A stretch of DNA of 64,000 nt, from assembly GCA_963971405.1 (NCBI GenBank), contig OZ020486.1, forward strand, positions 32,573,419 through 32,637,418. The letters are read 5' to 3'. Of this stretch, positions 1 through 10,161 are shown piece by piece (within the stretch, counting starts at the first letter, position 1; each line of letters starts with the position of its first letter). This DNA comes from Psococerastis gibbosa. Its lineage: Eukaryota; Arthropoda; Insecta; Psocodea; Psocidae. The notes beneath the pieces were generated by a model. It was not told where the DNA came from. It did no database searches and saw only the letters and a program-made list of their open reading frames with translations. The position numbers and the translations under genes are program-made.

Positions 1-1700
1 TACAAAAGTTCCCCATTAGGAGCGTCAATGGCCGTGAATCAGTTCACCTCAATAGCAAAAGCTGAAGTGGTATAAAGAGGAAAAAGTAAAGAAAACAGCT
101 GTAAAATCAAAATCAACAAAGTGTCTTAAGCTGCGTGAAAATTGAAGTAACAACCTTTTACGGAAGATGCTGCACAGTAAAAGGACATGACGGGTTAAGT
201 GGTGCCCAGAATTAAAAATTTTAAAAGCACAGGCGTCAGTTATGGAACGTTTCCTCCAATTTATTTCCAGTTAATTATTATAATTGGTGTTTAACGACTT
301 GCTGACAGCTTCTGTCCGGGCTGTGTCGTTTTTAATTTTATAAACACTTTGGCTGCTCGTAAGATGTTACCAACTGAAAGGAAGGGTAGGAGAAGATTAG
401 CATTTAAAAGACAATCGGACGGGGAAAAGACGGAGGGTTGGGCCAGGATTTTATTTCGGGGTATGTAGTGAAATGTCGCAAGTATTGAAAGTTCAATTTT
501 ATCAGGTGGCTGAAGCACAACCATTGATCCCAATTCAACAAAATGTTGGAAAAGAATTCTTTTGTCCCGCCCCTTTAAGGAAAAATCATACTTTTTCGCA
601 TTTTCAACACAATTTAGGAATGTTTGAAAATTGCAGGAAATATTTAAAACTTCCATTAGCATATTTTATGGCACTTGAACTTCTTTCTCATAAAATATCT
701 TCTGCCTTTTAATAAAATATTATTTTATAATTATGATGATAATACAGTTCAGCAAAAATTATATCTAATGGCTTATTCTTCATGAATCGTCGCATCCGCC
801 GTAATCTCAAATCAACAGTACACTTCGTGAATCAGGACATCAAATGAATAAAAACGTTTGGACAATATGCCCCTAAATACTAAGCAAGGGGGAAGGATAG
901 GGTTTGATAAAAGCCTAGGTAGCTTGTAACACAAGAAGAATTTACCCACAACCGGCCTATAATACAACGCAACTTCACAAGCTTATACTATGACAAGAAT
1001 CATCTAGAAGAGTGACTGTTGAATAGAATCCTTCAGGGGTAAAAGGGCGTACAGCTCTACGGTAAAGCCAGGAGGGGGGAGGGGTGTACGACTCGTGAGG
1101 GGCGTGAAGGCAAAAGAATCCCCCTTACATCCAATGTTAATAAAGCAGGCAAGACAGGGAAGGCTCCATTGTTGCTGAACAATGTGTTATTAACCTTTGT
1201 CAGCAGTTCTTGGGCCTCTACAAGTGTACAATATCCTGCGAGAGATGCCAGCATACCAAAAAAAAAAAAAGATAAATGACCCCTAGGCCAGCCCACTTCC
1301 AGAAGATTTTTACTTGGCAGATTTTGTTTCCCTCTTCATTTTACAATGATTCATTTGAATTTGTAGACTTCCAGTGTCCTCGTGCTACCAACTACGTGTA
1401 ATTAACAATTGTGATTTGTGGCAAAGTAGAAGATACTACGAATTTACGCCCGAAATATTGCAATGTGAGGGAAACCATAGAAAACATCACGATAAGCCTC
1501 CAACCCTCCTTGGTAAATAAAATTGACTGCTTGATTTACCATTTCCCTCAGTATGGGACAACTTTAATTTTCATCCGTAGTTTAATTGTCAGATGGTGAC
1601 AGCTACCCAATCTACTGTGACAGCATCAAAGCCAAACACTGATTACCGAATAACAACGCCTCATGCTACATGCCCACTAATGCAACCACATTGTCCTCGG
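1..1700. other. Non-coding AT-rich stretch, nothing recognised
   Basis: I see no coding exon or known repeat end here. The open frames are short, overlap on both strands and lack a recognisable motif. A short A-run lies near 1260. The stretch ends at the GAA-rich tail of a minus-strand LINE fragment. Confidence 0.5.
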
Positions 1701-1708
1701 GGTAATTT

Positions 1709-1891
1709 TCTTCTTCTTCAAGTTACAGCCGGATGGCTGGTTGGCAGCAACATATGGCTGCGATGCCTCCACTCCCCTCGATCCTGGCACGCCCTCTTCA
1801 GCTCCACGCACGTATTAACCCCTACATCCTCCATAACTTGCTGCAGATACTCATTTCTCGGGCGCCCAGGTCGGTTGACGCCTTCTATTTT
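1709..1891 (-). pseudogene. LINE remnant, C-terminal end of ORF2 (minus strand)
   Basis: Reading leftward from 1891, the minus strand is open and gives KIEGVNRPGRPRNEYLQQV, followed by MEDVG and then CQDRGEWR. The GRPR signature followed by MEDVG and DR-EWR is typical of the region after the reverse transcriptase domain in many arthropod non-LTR retrotransposons. The frame ends at a TGA stop (1718-1720) followed directly by AGAAGAAG, the type of GAA-rich tail seen at other LINE ends in this window. Only about 57 codons survive, so this is a 5'-truncated dead copy. A fragment at 40938-41035 shares its last codons and 3' tail and is probably the same family. The exact clade cannot be fixed from this much sequence. 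Confidence 0.8.
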
Positions 1892-2739
1892 ATGCAACTA
1901 CAATTTACCATATGGGAGAATTTAACTATGGGAGAATTCGTTCTGTGGATTTTAATATTAATATATATAGTACAACATGCGTATTTCTCAGAAGAGAAAG
2001 ACTTTACTATACTTATTTACTATAGAAATTTGTCTGCTCTACCAATACTATCATCACTGCAACCAAAAAATACGACGAAATAGAAATGAGGACGAATCCG
2101 AGTGTTTTTTGGCTGGTCGGACGCAGGCATTTTCCTATGCGAAAGAGGCCCATTTCATTTGCTATGGAGAACCAAGAAACCCCTCCTTTCAATAATTCCT
2201 GCATAACAATGTCATGTCAACAATAAAGAACGTTTATGGAAGAAAATCGCTGTAACTGTACACGAGGGATGGGCACAGAGGTAATTACAGTGTCGTAATT
2301 GATTCGAGAGTGATTGATTTACGACAGCAATATCATTACACACGCCAATCTCGAACGATAATCGATTAAACCTCGTTTCCCCAACTTTCAGATTATACAT
2401 TCGTCAAAATGCATTATTATCGCGACTCTGGAAACTTGCAATTGATAAACGACTGGTGGATTCAGACGGGGTGAGACAGCAGGGGCGCACGACGGGGGGG
2501 GGGCACCATTTATAAAAATATAAATGTGTAATACTTTCTCACAACCTACCATTTCGTACCTGTAATTTAAAGTTATTTAAAGCGCAGTTTACAGCGTATA
2601 CGTCTTGGCAACAGCCTATACAGAGAGCTTGAAATGCTATGACGGACAACGGCCAAATTGTGTACATCGAAATTATTCATCTCCCCTACTACTACTATAC
2701 TATACGAAAGGATGGGGATTGCATAGGTTGAATGTCAGT

Positions 2740-3096
2740 AGAGGCTGCTCGAACGGCAGTGGCCCTGGTCACCGGTCATGGCCCACATGGTCAAACTAGG
2801 ACAAGAAGTTCCTTCCGTTTGCCGGCACTGCAATGAGTCCGAGGAAACCGCGGAACACGTGCTTAGCCACTGCCCAACACTTTGGCGGGGGTGGTTTGAC
2901 AGATGAACTTGCTGTTGAACGACATGACATTGCTAAAAAGGTTAATTGGTTAAGCTGTTATTTTTCAACAGCGATGGCCAATTAATGGCCAATTAATGAT
3001 TGGGATACAATGATGTGATCACAGTGTCCCAAGACCTATTTTAGATCAGATTTATAAGAGTAAATAAATAAATAAATAATAGTAATAATAATAAAC
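2740..3096 (+). pseudogene. LINE remnant with zinc-knuckle-like C-terminus, 3' UTR and (TAAA)n tail
   Basis: Plus-strand translation near 2765 gives a TGHGP motif. After a one-base frame change it gives CRHCNESEETAEHVLSHCP at about 2819-2878. TGHGP followed by a C-x2-C-x(n)-H-x4-C knuckle is the usual end of the RNase H/C-terminal region of I/Jockey/R1-type LINEs. About 180 bp of non-coding sequence follows and then a TAAATAAATAAATAAATAA tail plus AAT repeats (3060-3095), which fits a LINE 3' UTR and tail. The copy is truncated at its 5' end and frameshifted. Confidence 0.75.
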
Positions 3097-3574
3097 TCAG
3101 CGTATACACACTAGTAAGAATGTTTACCACATGGGCGCTAAGCTTCAAAATTGTCGTTATTTTCAAAAATAAATACCCGAACCTCCTCCTCTAGACTTTA
3201 GTTGGTAATTATTGTATTTACAGTGAAGTTGATGTGCACCAGGAGGAAAACCTGTCGAGAGAGAGACCTTGCATCATGGACCCAACCCCTGGCAGAACAC
3301 GGTAGAGACACCCTTTACGAAAATACACAATAACAAAATAAAATGTAAAACAACGAGGCTAAAAAGGCAGAGTTCGGAGAATAACAAAAACAAATATGGA
3401 TTGACTGTTTGATGTGGATTGACCGCAGGACTTTCCTGGGCGGAGGACATAAAAAGCCTTTCAACGCAGTGAAACAGATTCCTTGTTTCGTTAATTATTC
3501 ACTAAATGAACCTTCACCGACGGCAAATGTCAGGCCCTCTCAAAAACTTTTCTACACGAGAGTCAACAGAGTTC

Positions 3575-3742
3575 CAGGGACGGATCCTTGGGGGGGGGGG
3601 CGGTCGCCCGAGAAAAATAGCTTTATACTAGATAGAATGGACTTTTGAAGGAAATGAAGAGAAATTGTTACTCAAGTAAGGGAAACGCGATATTTTTCAG
3701 GTCACCGCCCCCCCCCGAAAACTTTTTCTGAAACCGTCCCTG
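3575..3742. mobile_element. hAT-type MITE with 8-bp TSD and internal G/C runs
   Basis: The termini are inverted: CAGGGACGG at the left and CCGTCCCTG at the right. The identical octamer CAGAGTTC flanks both sides (3567-3574 and 3743-3750). An 8-bp duplication with CAG...CTG ends is the hallmark of hAT transposition. The 168-bp interior has no coding capacity. A run of G starts about 15 bp inside the left end, and a C run mirrors it about 25 bp inside the right end. Confidence 0.9.
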
Positions 3743-3803
3743 CAGAGTTCACGTTTAAAATTCAAAGGAAAAGTAAAACAATTCTAGACTAAATTAGGCC
3801 AAG

Positions 3804-3845
3804 GCAAGGGCCGGATCCAGGATGTTCGCCAGGGCGGGGCAAGTA
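3804..3845. mobile_element. Solitary hAT-like terminus
   Basis: CAAGGGCCGGATCCAGGATG followed by a G-rich stretch matches the style of the hAT-like termini elsewhere in this window (GGCCGTAGCCAG at 47.6 kb, GGCCCGTATCCA at 18.9 kb). No matching right end was found before the SINE-like unit, so it is probably a truncated end. Confidence 0.4.
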
Positions 3846-3857
3846 TATCTGGAGCTG

Positions 3858-4080
3858 AGCTGGTTTACTAGAAATTATAAACTATGCAACCGAAATTAGA
3901 GGATATGGAAAAAACTGGGCTTGGCGGGATTCGAACTCACGATCTACGCCTAACCGGAGCGTCGTCTTAACCGCTGGACCACAAGTCCCGACAAGTCCAG
4001 TAATCGCCAAATTCTCTACTTATGCTCAATGTTAGTGTTATATATACTATATAGTACTGCAATGTATTGAATAAAGCATT
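3858..4080 (-). repeat. tRNA-derived SINE-like unit, head inverted relative to tail
   Basis: On the minus strand, 3990 to 3917 reads as a tRNA-like head. It has an A-box-like GTGGTCCAGCGGTTAAG and a B box AGTTCGAATCCC. The head and its immediate 5' leader match the unit at 4180-4318 in the opposite orientation. The segment 4029-4080 to its right (GTTAGTGTTATATATACTAT..., ending TTGAATAAAGC) matches 4361-4413 in the same orientation. The head is therefore flipped with respect to its own tail, as expected from twin-primed reverse transcription. I do not consider it a functional tRNA gene: acceptor-stem pairing is poor. Confidence 0.75.
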
Positions 4081-4102
4081 GCCTTTATGCAATTAAGTAA
4101 GC

Positions 4103-4413
4103 TCACAGACCTGTTCGGTTAGATAGTTGTGTAGTTGTGCTAACCTGTCTAGCAACACGAATCATGTCAATTTGAGCATGAGTAGAGGATTTGGCGATTA
4201 CTGGACTTGTCGGCGCTTGTGGTCCAGCGGTTAAGGCGACGCCCCGGTTAGGCGTAGATCGTGGGTTCGAATCCCGCCAAGCCAAGTCTTTTCCATATCC
4301 TTAAATTTCGGTTATAACGAGGTTACGAGGAGGTTACCTCTTCAACCAAAGTTAATTTAATGTCAGTGTTATATATACCATATAATACTACAATGTATTT
4401 AATAAACTATATA
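4103..4413 (+). repeat. tRNA-derived SINE-like unit, plus orientation with AATAAA tail
   Basis: The tRNA-like head spans about 4211-4283, with A box GTGGTCCAGCGGTTAAGG and B box GGGTTCGAATCCC. It is followed by a short body shared with the preceding unit (CCATATCCTTAAATTTCGG) and a 3' segment ending in ATGTATTTAATAAAC. Pol III-type A and B boxes in a short unit with a separate AT-rich 3' module are characteristic of tRNA-derived SINEs. The left boundary is uncertain. Confidence 0.75.
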
Positions 4414-4479
4414 GTCTAGGCGGAATCCTAAAAAAAAACAATTTTACCGAGTGCGTGCTACCTCACTGCAAAATGAATT

Positions 4480-4770
4480 ATTATGGCCAAGCGGGTCAGG
4501 TGGGCGTCAAATTGAAACAATGAAGCGGCAAAACGTTGTGACTGAGTTTAATTTCGGAGGTTCTCGTCTTAACCTAATCACAGTCATAATAAAGCTTTTT
4601 AGACGAACACTGCGCCAGTTCTGTTGGCAAACCTGCCTGCCTGCTGGATTGTGCATTTGTTCTTAATTTTCCGTTTTTTTCTTGTTCAGTCACTTCTTCT
4701 CCTTTCACCCCTACAGCACTACTTAGCTTATGGGTAGGCGTCTTCTATTCTATTTTATATCTTTGCTAAT
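4480..4770. repeat. Unclassified interspersed repeat, copy 1
   Basis: This segment aligns over nearly its whole length with 24676-25005. Shared blocks include AATCACAGTCATAAT, AACCTGCCTGCTGGATTGT and TTTATATCTTTG-like ends, in the same order and orientation. No coding domain, tail or terminal repeat is visible. It may be the 3' UTR of a retroelement; the class is unknown. Confidence 0.6.
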
Positions 4771-5225
4771 ACCAGCAGTAAATATCAAAATAACAGACAA
4801 CACTTATGATCACAGATAGACAAACCGTCAAGTAGGCTGAATTTCCGGGATATGCTCACAGTCTGGGTGTTACCACCTCGGTCATTTTTCACTACCCATG
4901 TGGCAGGCCTAAATTTGCCAAAACACCGTACAATAAAATAATATAAAATCGAAAGAAACGTCAGCACATTTTGAGCTTGGCCTGCTGCATTTAACGACGC
5001 AGAATTGGAGCCGCCACCGGTTGATGCCCCCTTCCCCTTCCCACCTTATGTCACATCACACAGCCGTGTCGTTTGTCTCCGACAGCGACCACCAGTTGAT
5101 AGTTGAGCGCTGCTGTCACAACAGCCCTGTACACTATTGATAACACATTCCAGTCCCATTGACTATCAGTTTTATGCAGCAATGAACTCCCCAACAAAAC
5201 TATTATTATTATAACTATTATTATT

Positions 5226-6072
5226 GCTTTCCAATTTATACGTAGTATAAGGAAAGCTTTGTGATGGTCAACATTTTCGATTCCGAGATTTCAACGGATT
5301 TACACGTTTTGAGGTCCCAGGAACCAAAAAAAAGTGTTTTTTACGAAATGTCTGTCTGTCGCTCTGTCTGTCTGTCTGTGCATCGATTTCCGGGCAAACT
5401 ACTCAGTCGATTTTGATGAAATTTGGCATGTAGGTTCACAAAAATCATACCTCGAGACCACTTTTTTTATATTTTGGGCTAACTCAATTTGGGGGGTTTT
5501 ATTCTCAAAAAACTCCAAAAAAACGTCTAAAAAAATTATTTCTCAAAAACGGCTCCAACGATTTCTTTTAAATTCACATATATTGTAGTCGTTATTAATG
5601 TTAACAAAATGCATGGGGTCGCTTGCCCCTTCATAGTTTGCTTCTGGGGGTAAAAAAATAAAAATAACTCAATTTTAATGAAAAATGACTAAAAAATAAT
5701 TTATCTGCTAAACCTTTCGATCGGTGATTTCTACCTTCAGGCATGTTTTAGGTGTTAAATTGAGTAACGAAACCGGGCAGGTTGCTTTCGCAAACAACTT
5801 TCTGGTTTTGTGGAAAACAATTTTTTTTTGAGAAACGATAGAAAATTCAGGGTCAAATGCATTGCGTGCCCTGCCATTATTACTGTGTGGTAATGTGTTG
5901 GTCCGACCTATCTAGAATTAACCTCACCTCCAGTGACGTCAGGTAGACCCCCCCCCCCCCAGATATCGAAAATTTAGCCATAGGAAAATTATTTACCACG
6001 AAATTACTAATTTTCTCTAACTACTAATTGATAAATTGGAAAGCATGTTCGAGTAAACTCGGACCGGTTCTT
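5226..6072 (+). mobile_element. Helentron/HINE-like non-autonomous element, copy 1
   Basis: This roughly 847-bp unit starts GCTTTCCAATTTATACG and ends CGAGTAAACTCGGACCGGTTCTT. The inverse of the first 14 bases (ATAAATTGGAAAGC) lies at 6031-6044, internal to the 3' end. It is followed by a small hairpin CGAGT-AA-ACTCG. A terminal 5' repeat paired with a subterminal 3' repeat just before a 3' stem-loop is the asymmetric layout described for Helentrons and their short derivatives (HINE, including Drosophila DINE-1). A TCTG microsatellite lies near the 5' end (5350-5385), and a C13 run occurs at about 5949. The element contains no functional protein. Copies 2-4 share the same order of blocks. Confidence 0.75.
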
Positions 6073-6310
6073 ATTAGATTAAAATAATAGCCTGAATGTT
6101 GTATCAGAGGTTAATTTAATTCTTTTGAAAGCCATCGGTATGTCTTGTGGAAGCACAGTGCTTCTTGCAGGATTCTCTGACTTGCTGCAACCTGTTAAAG
6201 TGAACAATGAACCATGCACGTACGTGATAGAGATACTGCCACAAAGTCTCACACCTCAACCTTGCATTTAGTAATCCAGTTCTTTGCCAACTGTGGTAAC
6301 AAAGGTGAAC

Positions 6311-6566
6311 CAGTGGTTCCCAAACTGTGGTCCACGGACCAAAGTAAGAAATAAAAAAAAAACAGCTGAGTTATTGGAAATTTGGAGTAAAATTGTCACT
6401 GAACTATAAAATATCAGTATCAAATATTAGCACGTAGCCTAATTGTATGCACCAACTACTTGATCTTGGTCCTAGAATTTGACGATTTTCCTGTAACAGC
6501 CATGGTGGTCCACGGAAAATCATAAAATAATCTAGTGGTCCATGGACAAAAAAGTTTGGGAACCAG
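6311..6566. mobile_element. hAT MITE with CAGTGGTTCCCAAACT termini
   Basis: The left end CAGTGGTTCCCAAACTGTGG and right end AGTTTGGGAACCA are inverted repeats of the widespread hAT type (CAGTGGTTCTCAA-like). GTGAAC occurs immediately before the left end and after the right end, consistent with a slightly eroded 8-bp TSD. The internal GGTCCACGGACC and GGTCCATGGAC blocks extend the inverted symmetry. There is no coding capacity. Confidence 0.85.
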
Positions 6567-7175
6567 TGAACCGGACTAAACCAGCGCCATCGTGCATAAT
6601 CTACAACAATTTAAGGAAATGATCGAGAGTCTGCAAAAATATTCGGTTTTTCAATTCATTCAGCACCATAAAACCAACAGAAAAAACACACACAACACAG
6701 CACCATACGTAGATGTACACCTATTGTTATTTCTTCAAGCTCTTGGCCTATTGTACTATTCGTGCACGGCTATATGCAATAAGCTATATGCATCGCTTTT
6801 TCAGTCACAGCACTGAGCCATACAAAACGCTTACTCAGCAGCACTTACCCCATACAATCCTACTGCTTTCAATCCCTGTATGAAGTATTACTTCCCCACT
6901 CAAGATAAGTGACAATTGACCTGATTTCTCTCATATTTAGAAGCGTTTGGTTATTAGAACAATACTGTGTGAGAGGCATTCGTCATTAGGAGATGTACAG
7001 TTAGTTAAGCCTGTATATCGAGAAAATAGGAAAACCCTTGCATTAACAGACTGCAGAAGTAGAGTAATAATAGAAGATCGGACAACATTACGATGATGAG
7101 AGTAGTGTCACTAGTGTGCTGAGAAAAAAGTGCTGTTGTCTTAAAGGGGATTTACTCAACTGTTTCCCACTAGTT

Positions 7176-8017
7176 GCTTTCCAATTTATATGTAGTCCTA
7201 TAAGGAAAGCTATGTGATCGTCAAAATTTTCAATTCCGAGATTTCAACGGAATTACACGTTTTGAGGTCCCAGGAACCCAAAAAAGTGGTTTTTACGAAA
7301 TGCCTGGATATCGCTCTGTCTGACTGTCTGTTCATCAATTTCCGGGCAAACTACTCGGTCGATTTTGATGAAATTTGGCATGTAGGTTCACAAAAATCAT
7401 ACCTCGAGACCATTTTATTTTATTTTGGGCTAACTCAATTTGGGGGGTTTTATTTTCAAAAAACTCCAAAAAAAACGCTTAAAAAAATTATTTCTCAAAA
7501 ACGGCTCCAACGATTTCTATTAAATTCACATATATTGTAGTCACTATTAATGTTGACAAAATGCGGGGGGTCGCTTGCCCCTTGATAGGTTGCTTCTGTG
7601 GGTAAAAAAATAAAAATAACTAAATTTTAATGAAAAATGACTACAAAATCATTTTTCTGCGACATCTTTCTATCGATGATTACCACATTCAGGCATGTTT
7701 TAGATGTTAAATTGAGTAACGAAACCGGAGAGGTTTCTTTCCCAATTTTTTTTTTTTTTTTTTTTTTTTTTAAATGATAGAAAATTCACGCTCAATTATG
7801 CATTGCGTGCCTTGCCATTATTACTGTGTGGTAATGTGTTGGCCTGACTTATCTAGAATTTACCTCACCTCCAGTGGCGTCAGGTGGACACCCCCCCCCC
7901 CCCCCCGAGATATCCGAAATTTAACCATAGGAAAATTATTTACCATGAAATTACTCATTTTCTCTATCTACATTGATAAATTGGAAAGCATGTTCGAGTA
8001 AACTCGAACCGGTTCTT
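7176..8017 (+). mobile_element. Helentron/HINE-like element, copy 2
   Basis: About 842 bp collinear with copy 1 from GCTTTCCAATTTATATG to ACTCGAACCGGTTCTT. It keeps the subterminal ATAAATTGGAAAGC (7975-7988) and the CGAGT-AA-ACTCG hairpin. Differences are mostly point changes plus expansion of a T-run (about 7748-7770) and a C-run (about 7891-7906). The conserved block GATGAAATTTGGCATGTAGG lies about 190 bp in. The flanking bases TT|GC at the left fit Helentron insertion next to T, but one genome copy cannot prove the target. Confidence 0.75.
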
Positions 8018-8105
8018 TTCTAGTAGGGATTCGATATCTATGGCTGTTTGTAAACAAATGCAGGGTCAGCAGTAGCATATAGGCAACAAATAATAGGCTT
8101 ATTAA

Positions 8106-8282
8106 GGCGGCTATTCCACTTGTCATTATTCCGTCAATGTGCATCAATAATTGATGAGATGTATGTTTTAAGGAGACTATTATGTAGATACTTAACTTAT
8201 CTATTCTAAATTAAGTTATAATATGATAGAGACTTATTATTGATGCACAAATGACGGAATATTGACAAGTGGAATAGCCGCC
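8106..8282. mobile_element. PIF/Harbinger-like MITE, 177 bp, TAA flanks
   Basis: This is a near-perfect palindromic element with left end GGCGGCTATTCCACTTGTCA and right end TGACAAGTGGAATAGCCGCC. Arms continue for about 45 bp and pair ATTCCGTCAATGTGCATC with its complement. TAA is present on both sides (8103-8105, 8283-8285). GG-starting termini with a 3-bp TAA duplication fit PIF/Harbinger. A second copy lies at 32938-33109. Confidence 0.85.
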
Positions 8283-9411
8283 TAAGCATAATTTAAATTT
8301 AAAAATGCGTCTACAAACAATCAGGAACAACTTAAAACTGGAAACATACTCGGAACACTGCAAAGTAGTCTGGATAACACCACGCAAGGAAAATAAGAAA
8401 TTATTATTTCAAACCAGCACCTGAGAATCTTCTCATCTCTCATCCGGGGTAAACTTACCCCCTGCCACCCAGGAATCTGCAGGGATAAAAGAAGCTGGGA
8501 CGCTACAGAACCACCCTAGATGTTAATAATTGTTTTCTGAATTTTTCATGAGTCTTCCGCTGTCACTTCATATATCTCTCGTGGCAAAATGCGTCCGTTC
8601 TCAGAAAATCTTCCACGACAACGACGACGAAACAAGATAACTTCATAAAATACAAACAAATACATAAGATTTTTTTTAAACTCATTAAGGGGCAGGAAAG
8701 AAAAAAACCTTACAAGATGTACAAAATCATATTTCGCAGAAAATATCGGTCGTACCACTGAGAAATTAGTAAATATAATCATGTTCTTCTACATTTTGAT
8801 ATACAGTATAGATAGTAAGAGGCTGTCATTAACACCGATTATCATAGGTAGTAGCTAGTGGAAACACAGTGCTGCTTATCGGCAATCTTCACTTGCAGCA
8901 AGACCAGTCTGAAAACACTGTTCATCCAATGTGCCCGTGTCTGCGTGGAAGTCTAAGACAAATATAGGGTAGTTTATATAAGAGCATTGATTGACGTCAG
9001 CGATCCTTTGAGTTGCAAAAGTCATCTTCTTTGGAGAAAGCACATGAGCGAAAGCTCTCCAGCATGGCCTCCAGTGATTGTCCGGCTGCAGCTGAGACGC
9101 GGTGACATACATAGCTAATCAAATTTGATCCAGGTCACCGCTTCCGCTTGCTCTCCAATACTTTCAGTTCATTGAGCACCCATTCTACCATTTTGTGGAG
9201 AACGTAATCGTCATGTTTGAGTTTAAAAAAAAAAAAAAAAAAAAAATGCTTTTATATTGACGGACTGCAGAATGTGTATATTTATTTTATTTTCTACAGT
9301 AGAATTTTTCCAAAAGCTTGGTTTTGCCAAGCTGTGAATAATTTTCGAAATTTGTGAAAAAAAGCGAGTACACACAGTACATGCAAGTGGAAATTAAAAA
9401 AAAAAAAACTG

Positions 9412-9470
9412 GGTGACTCCAGAACTGCCGTTTTTGTAAATAGCCCTAGCCGATCGGTGGAAATGGCGCC
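9412..9470. mobile_element. Fragment related to the right arm of the 34.4-kb palindromic MITE
   Basis: AATAGCCCTAGCCGATCGG and the following GGAAATGGCGCC resemble AATAGCCCTAGCCGGTCAA and GGAATGGGCACC at 34769-34799, including a preceding CCGTTTTTGTAA/CCGTTGTTGGA block. Only one arm is present. Confidence 0.55.
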
Positions 9471-9513
9471 TCAACTTGGCTCTACTATAGATTAATGGTG
9501 ACGGTGTAACATT

Positions 9514-9775
9514 ATTTAACAAAGGGTTATTTAGACTTCCATTGCCTGTTGTGTTAGTAGTCACTAGATGCAGGAAGTCATTGAACAACTAGGGCCGAGC
9601 CCGTTGTCAGGGCAAAGGGCGACGTTTCGGGAATCCTTCCCGGGACCAAGCCTGATGATGGAAGTAGCACCCACTCCCGAAAAGTCACCCCCTTCCCCAG
9701 ACGACGGGCTCCACTCTAATGGGCTACACTACTAACACAACAGGTAATTTAAGTCCAACTAACCCTTTGTTAAAT
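9514..9775. repeat. Long imperfect palindrome with hammerhead-like core
   Basis: The left arm starts ATTTAACAAAGGGTTA and the right arm ends TAACCCTTTGTTAAAT. Between them CCTGTTGTGTTAGTAG pairs with CTACTAACACAACAGG, and GAGCCCGTTGTC pairs with its near complement AGACGACGGGCTC. At the centre lies CTGATGATGGA (9652 onward), an 8-10 nt loop and TCCCGAAAA. This order (CTGATGA, stem, GAAA) resembles a hammerhead ribozyme core. The arms are diverged, so this is an old insertion. Confidence 0.65.
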
Positions 9776-10161
9776 ACGAATTTAAAGTTCACATTGTTCA
9801 AAGCAATAGTAGGAAATAGCAAATTATGTCTTCATAATTTTTCATTAAGCAAAAGACAAATACCTGTCGGAACCTACGAGTACAGTAATACAATACAATC
9901 CAATACTTATAGGTACATATACGGTGTGGGGAGAATGGGGAAAAAATTGCCCACTACTTTGAAAAAATGTAATCTGGTAATCGCCTACAGCTATAAAAAA
10001 ATCAATGACTTAAAAATCTTTTATCGCGATCAGATCTCGCGAACGGCCACAGCGGAAGACTTAGTCGCCAAAAGACAGATTATCATTTTTTCAGCTGATA
10101 CAATGATCAATTTTCCACTGTTTATTCCAAAAGCTGCAAAATATAACCCTGCCCCTTCTAA

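Noticed and set aside
4211..4283. Functional tRNA gene
   Set aside because: The A and B boxes are clear, but the acceptor and anticodon stems do not pair well and the unit is repeated in inverted form with a 3' module, so it is a SINE head.
4103..4285. 60-codon minus-strand frame reading through the tRNA-like unit
   Set aside because: It is an antisense translation of the SINE head, a well-known source of spurious protein predictions.
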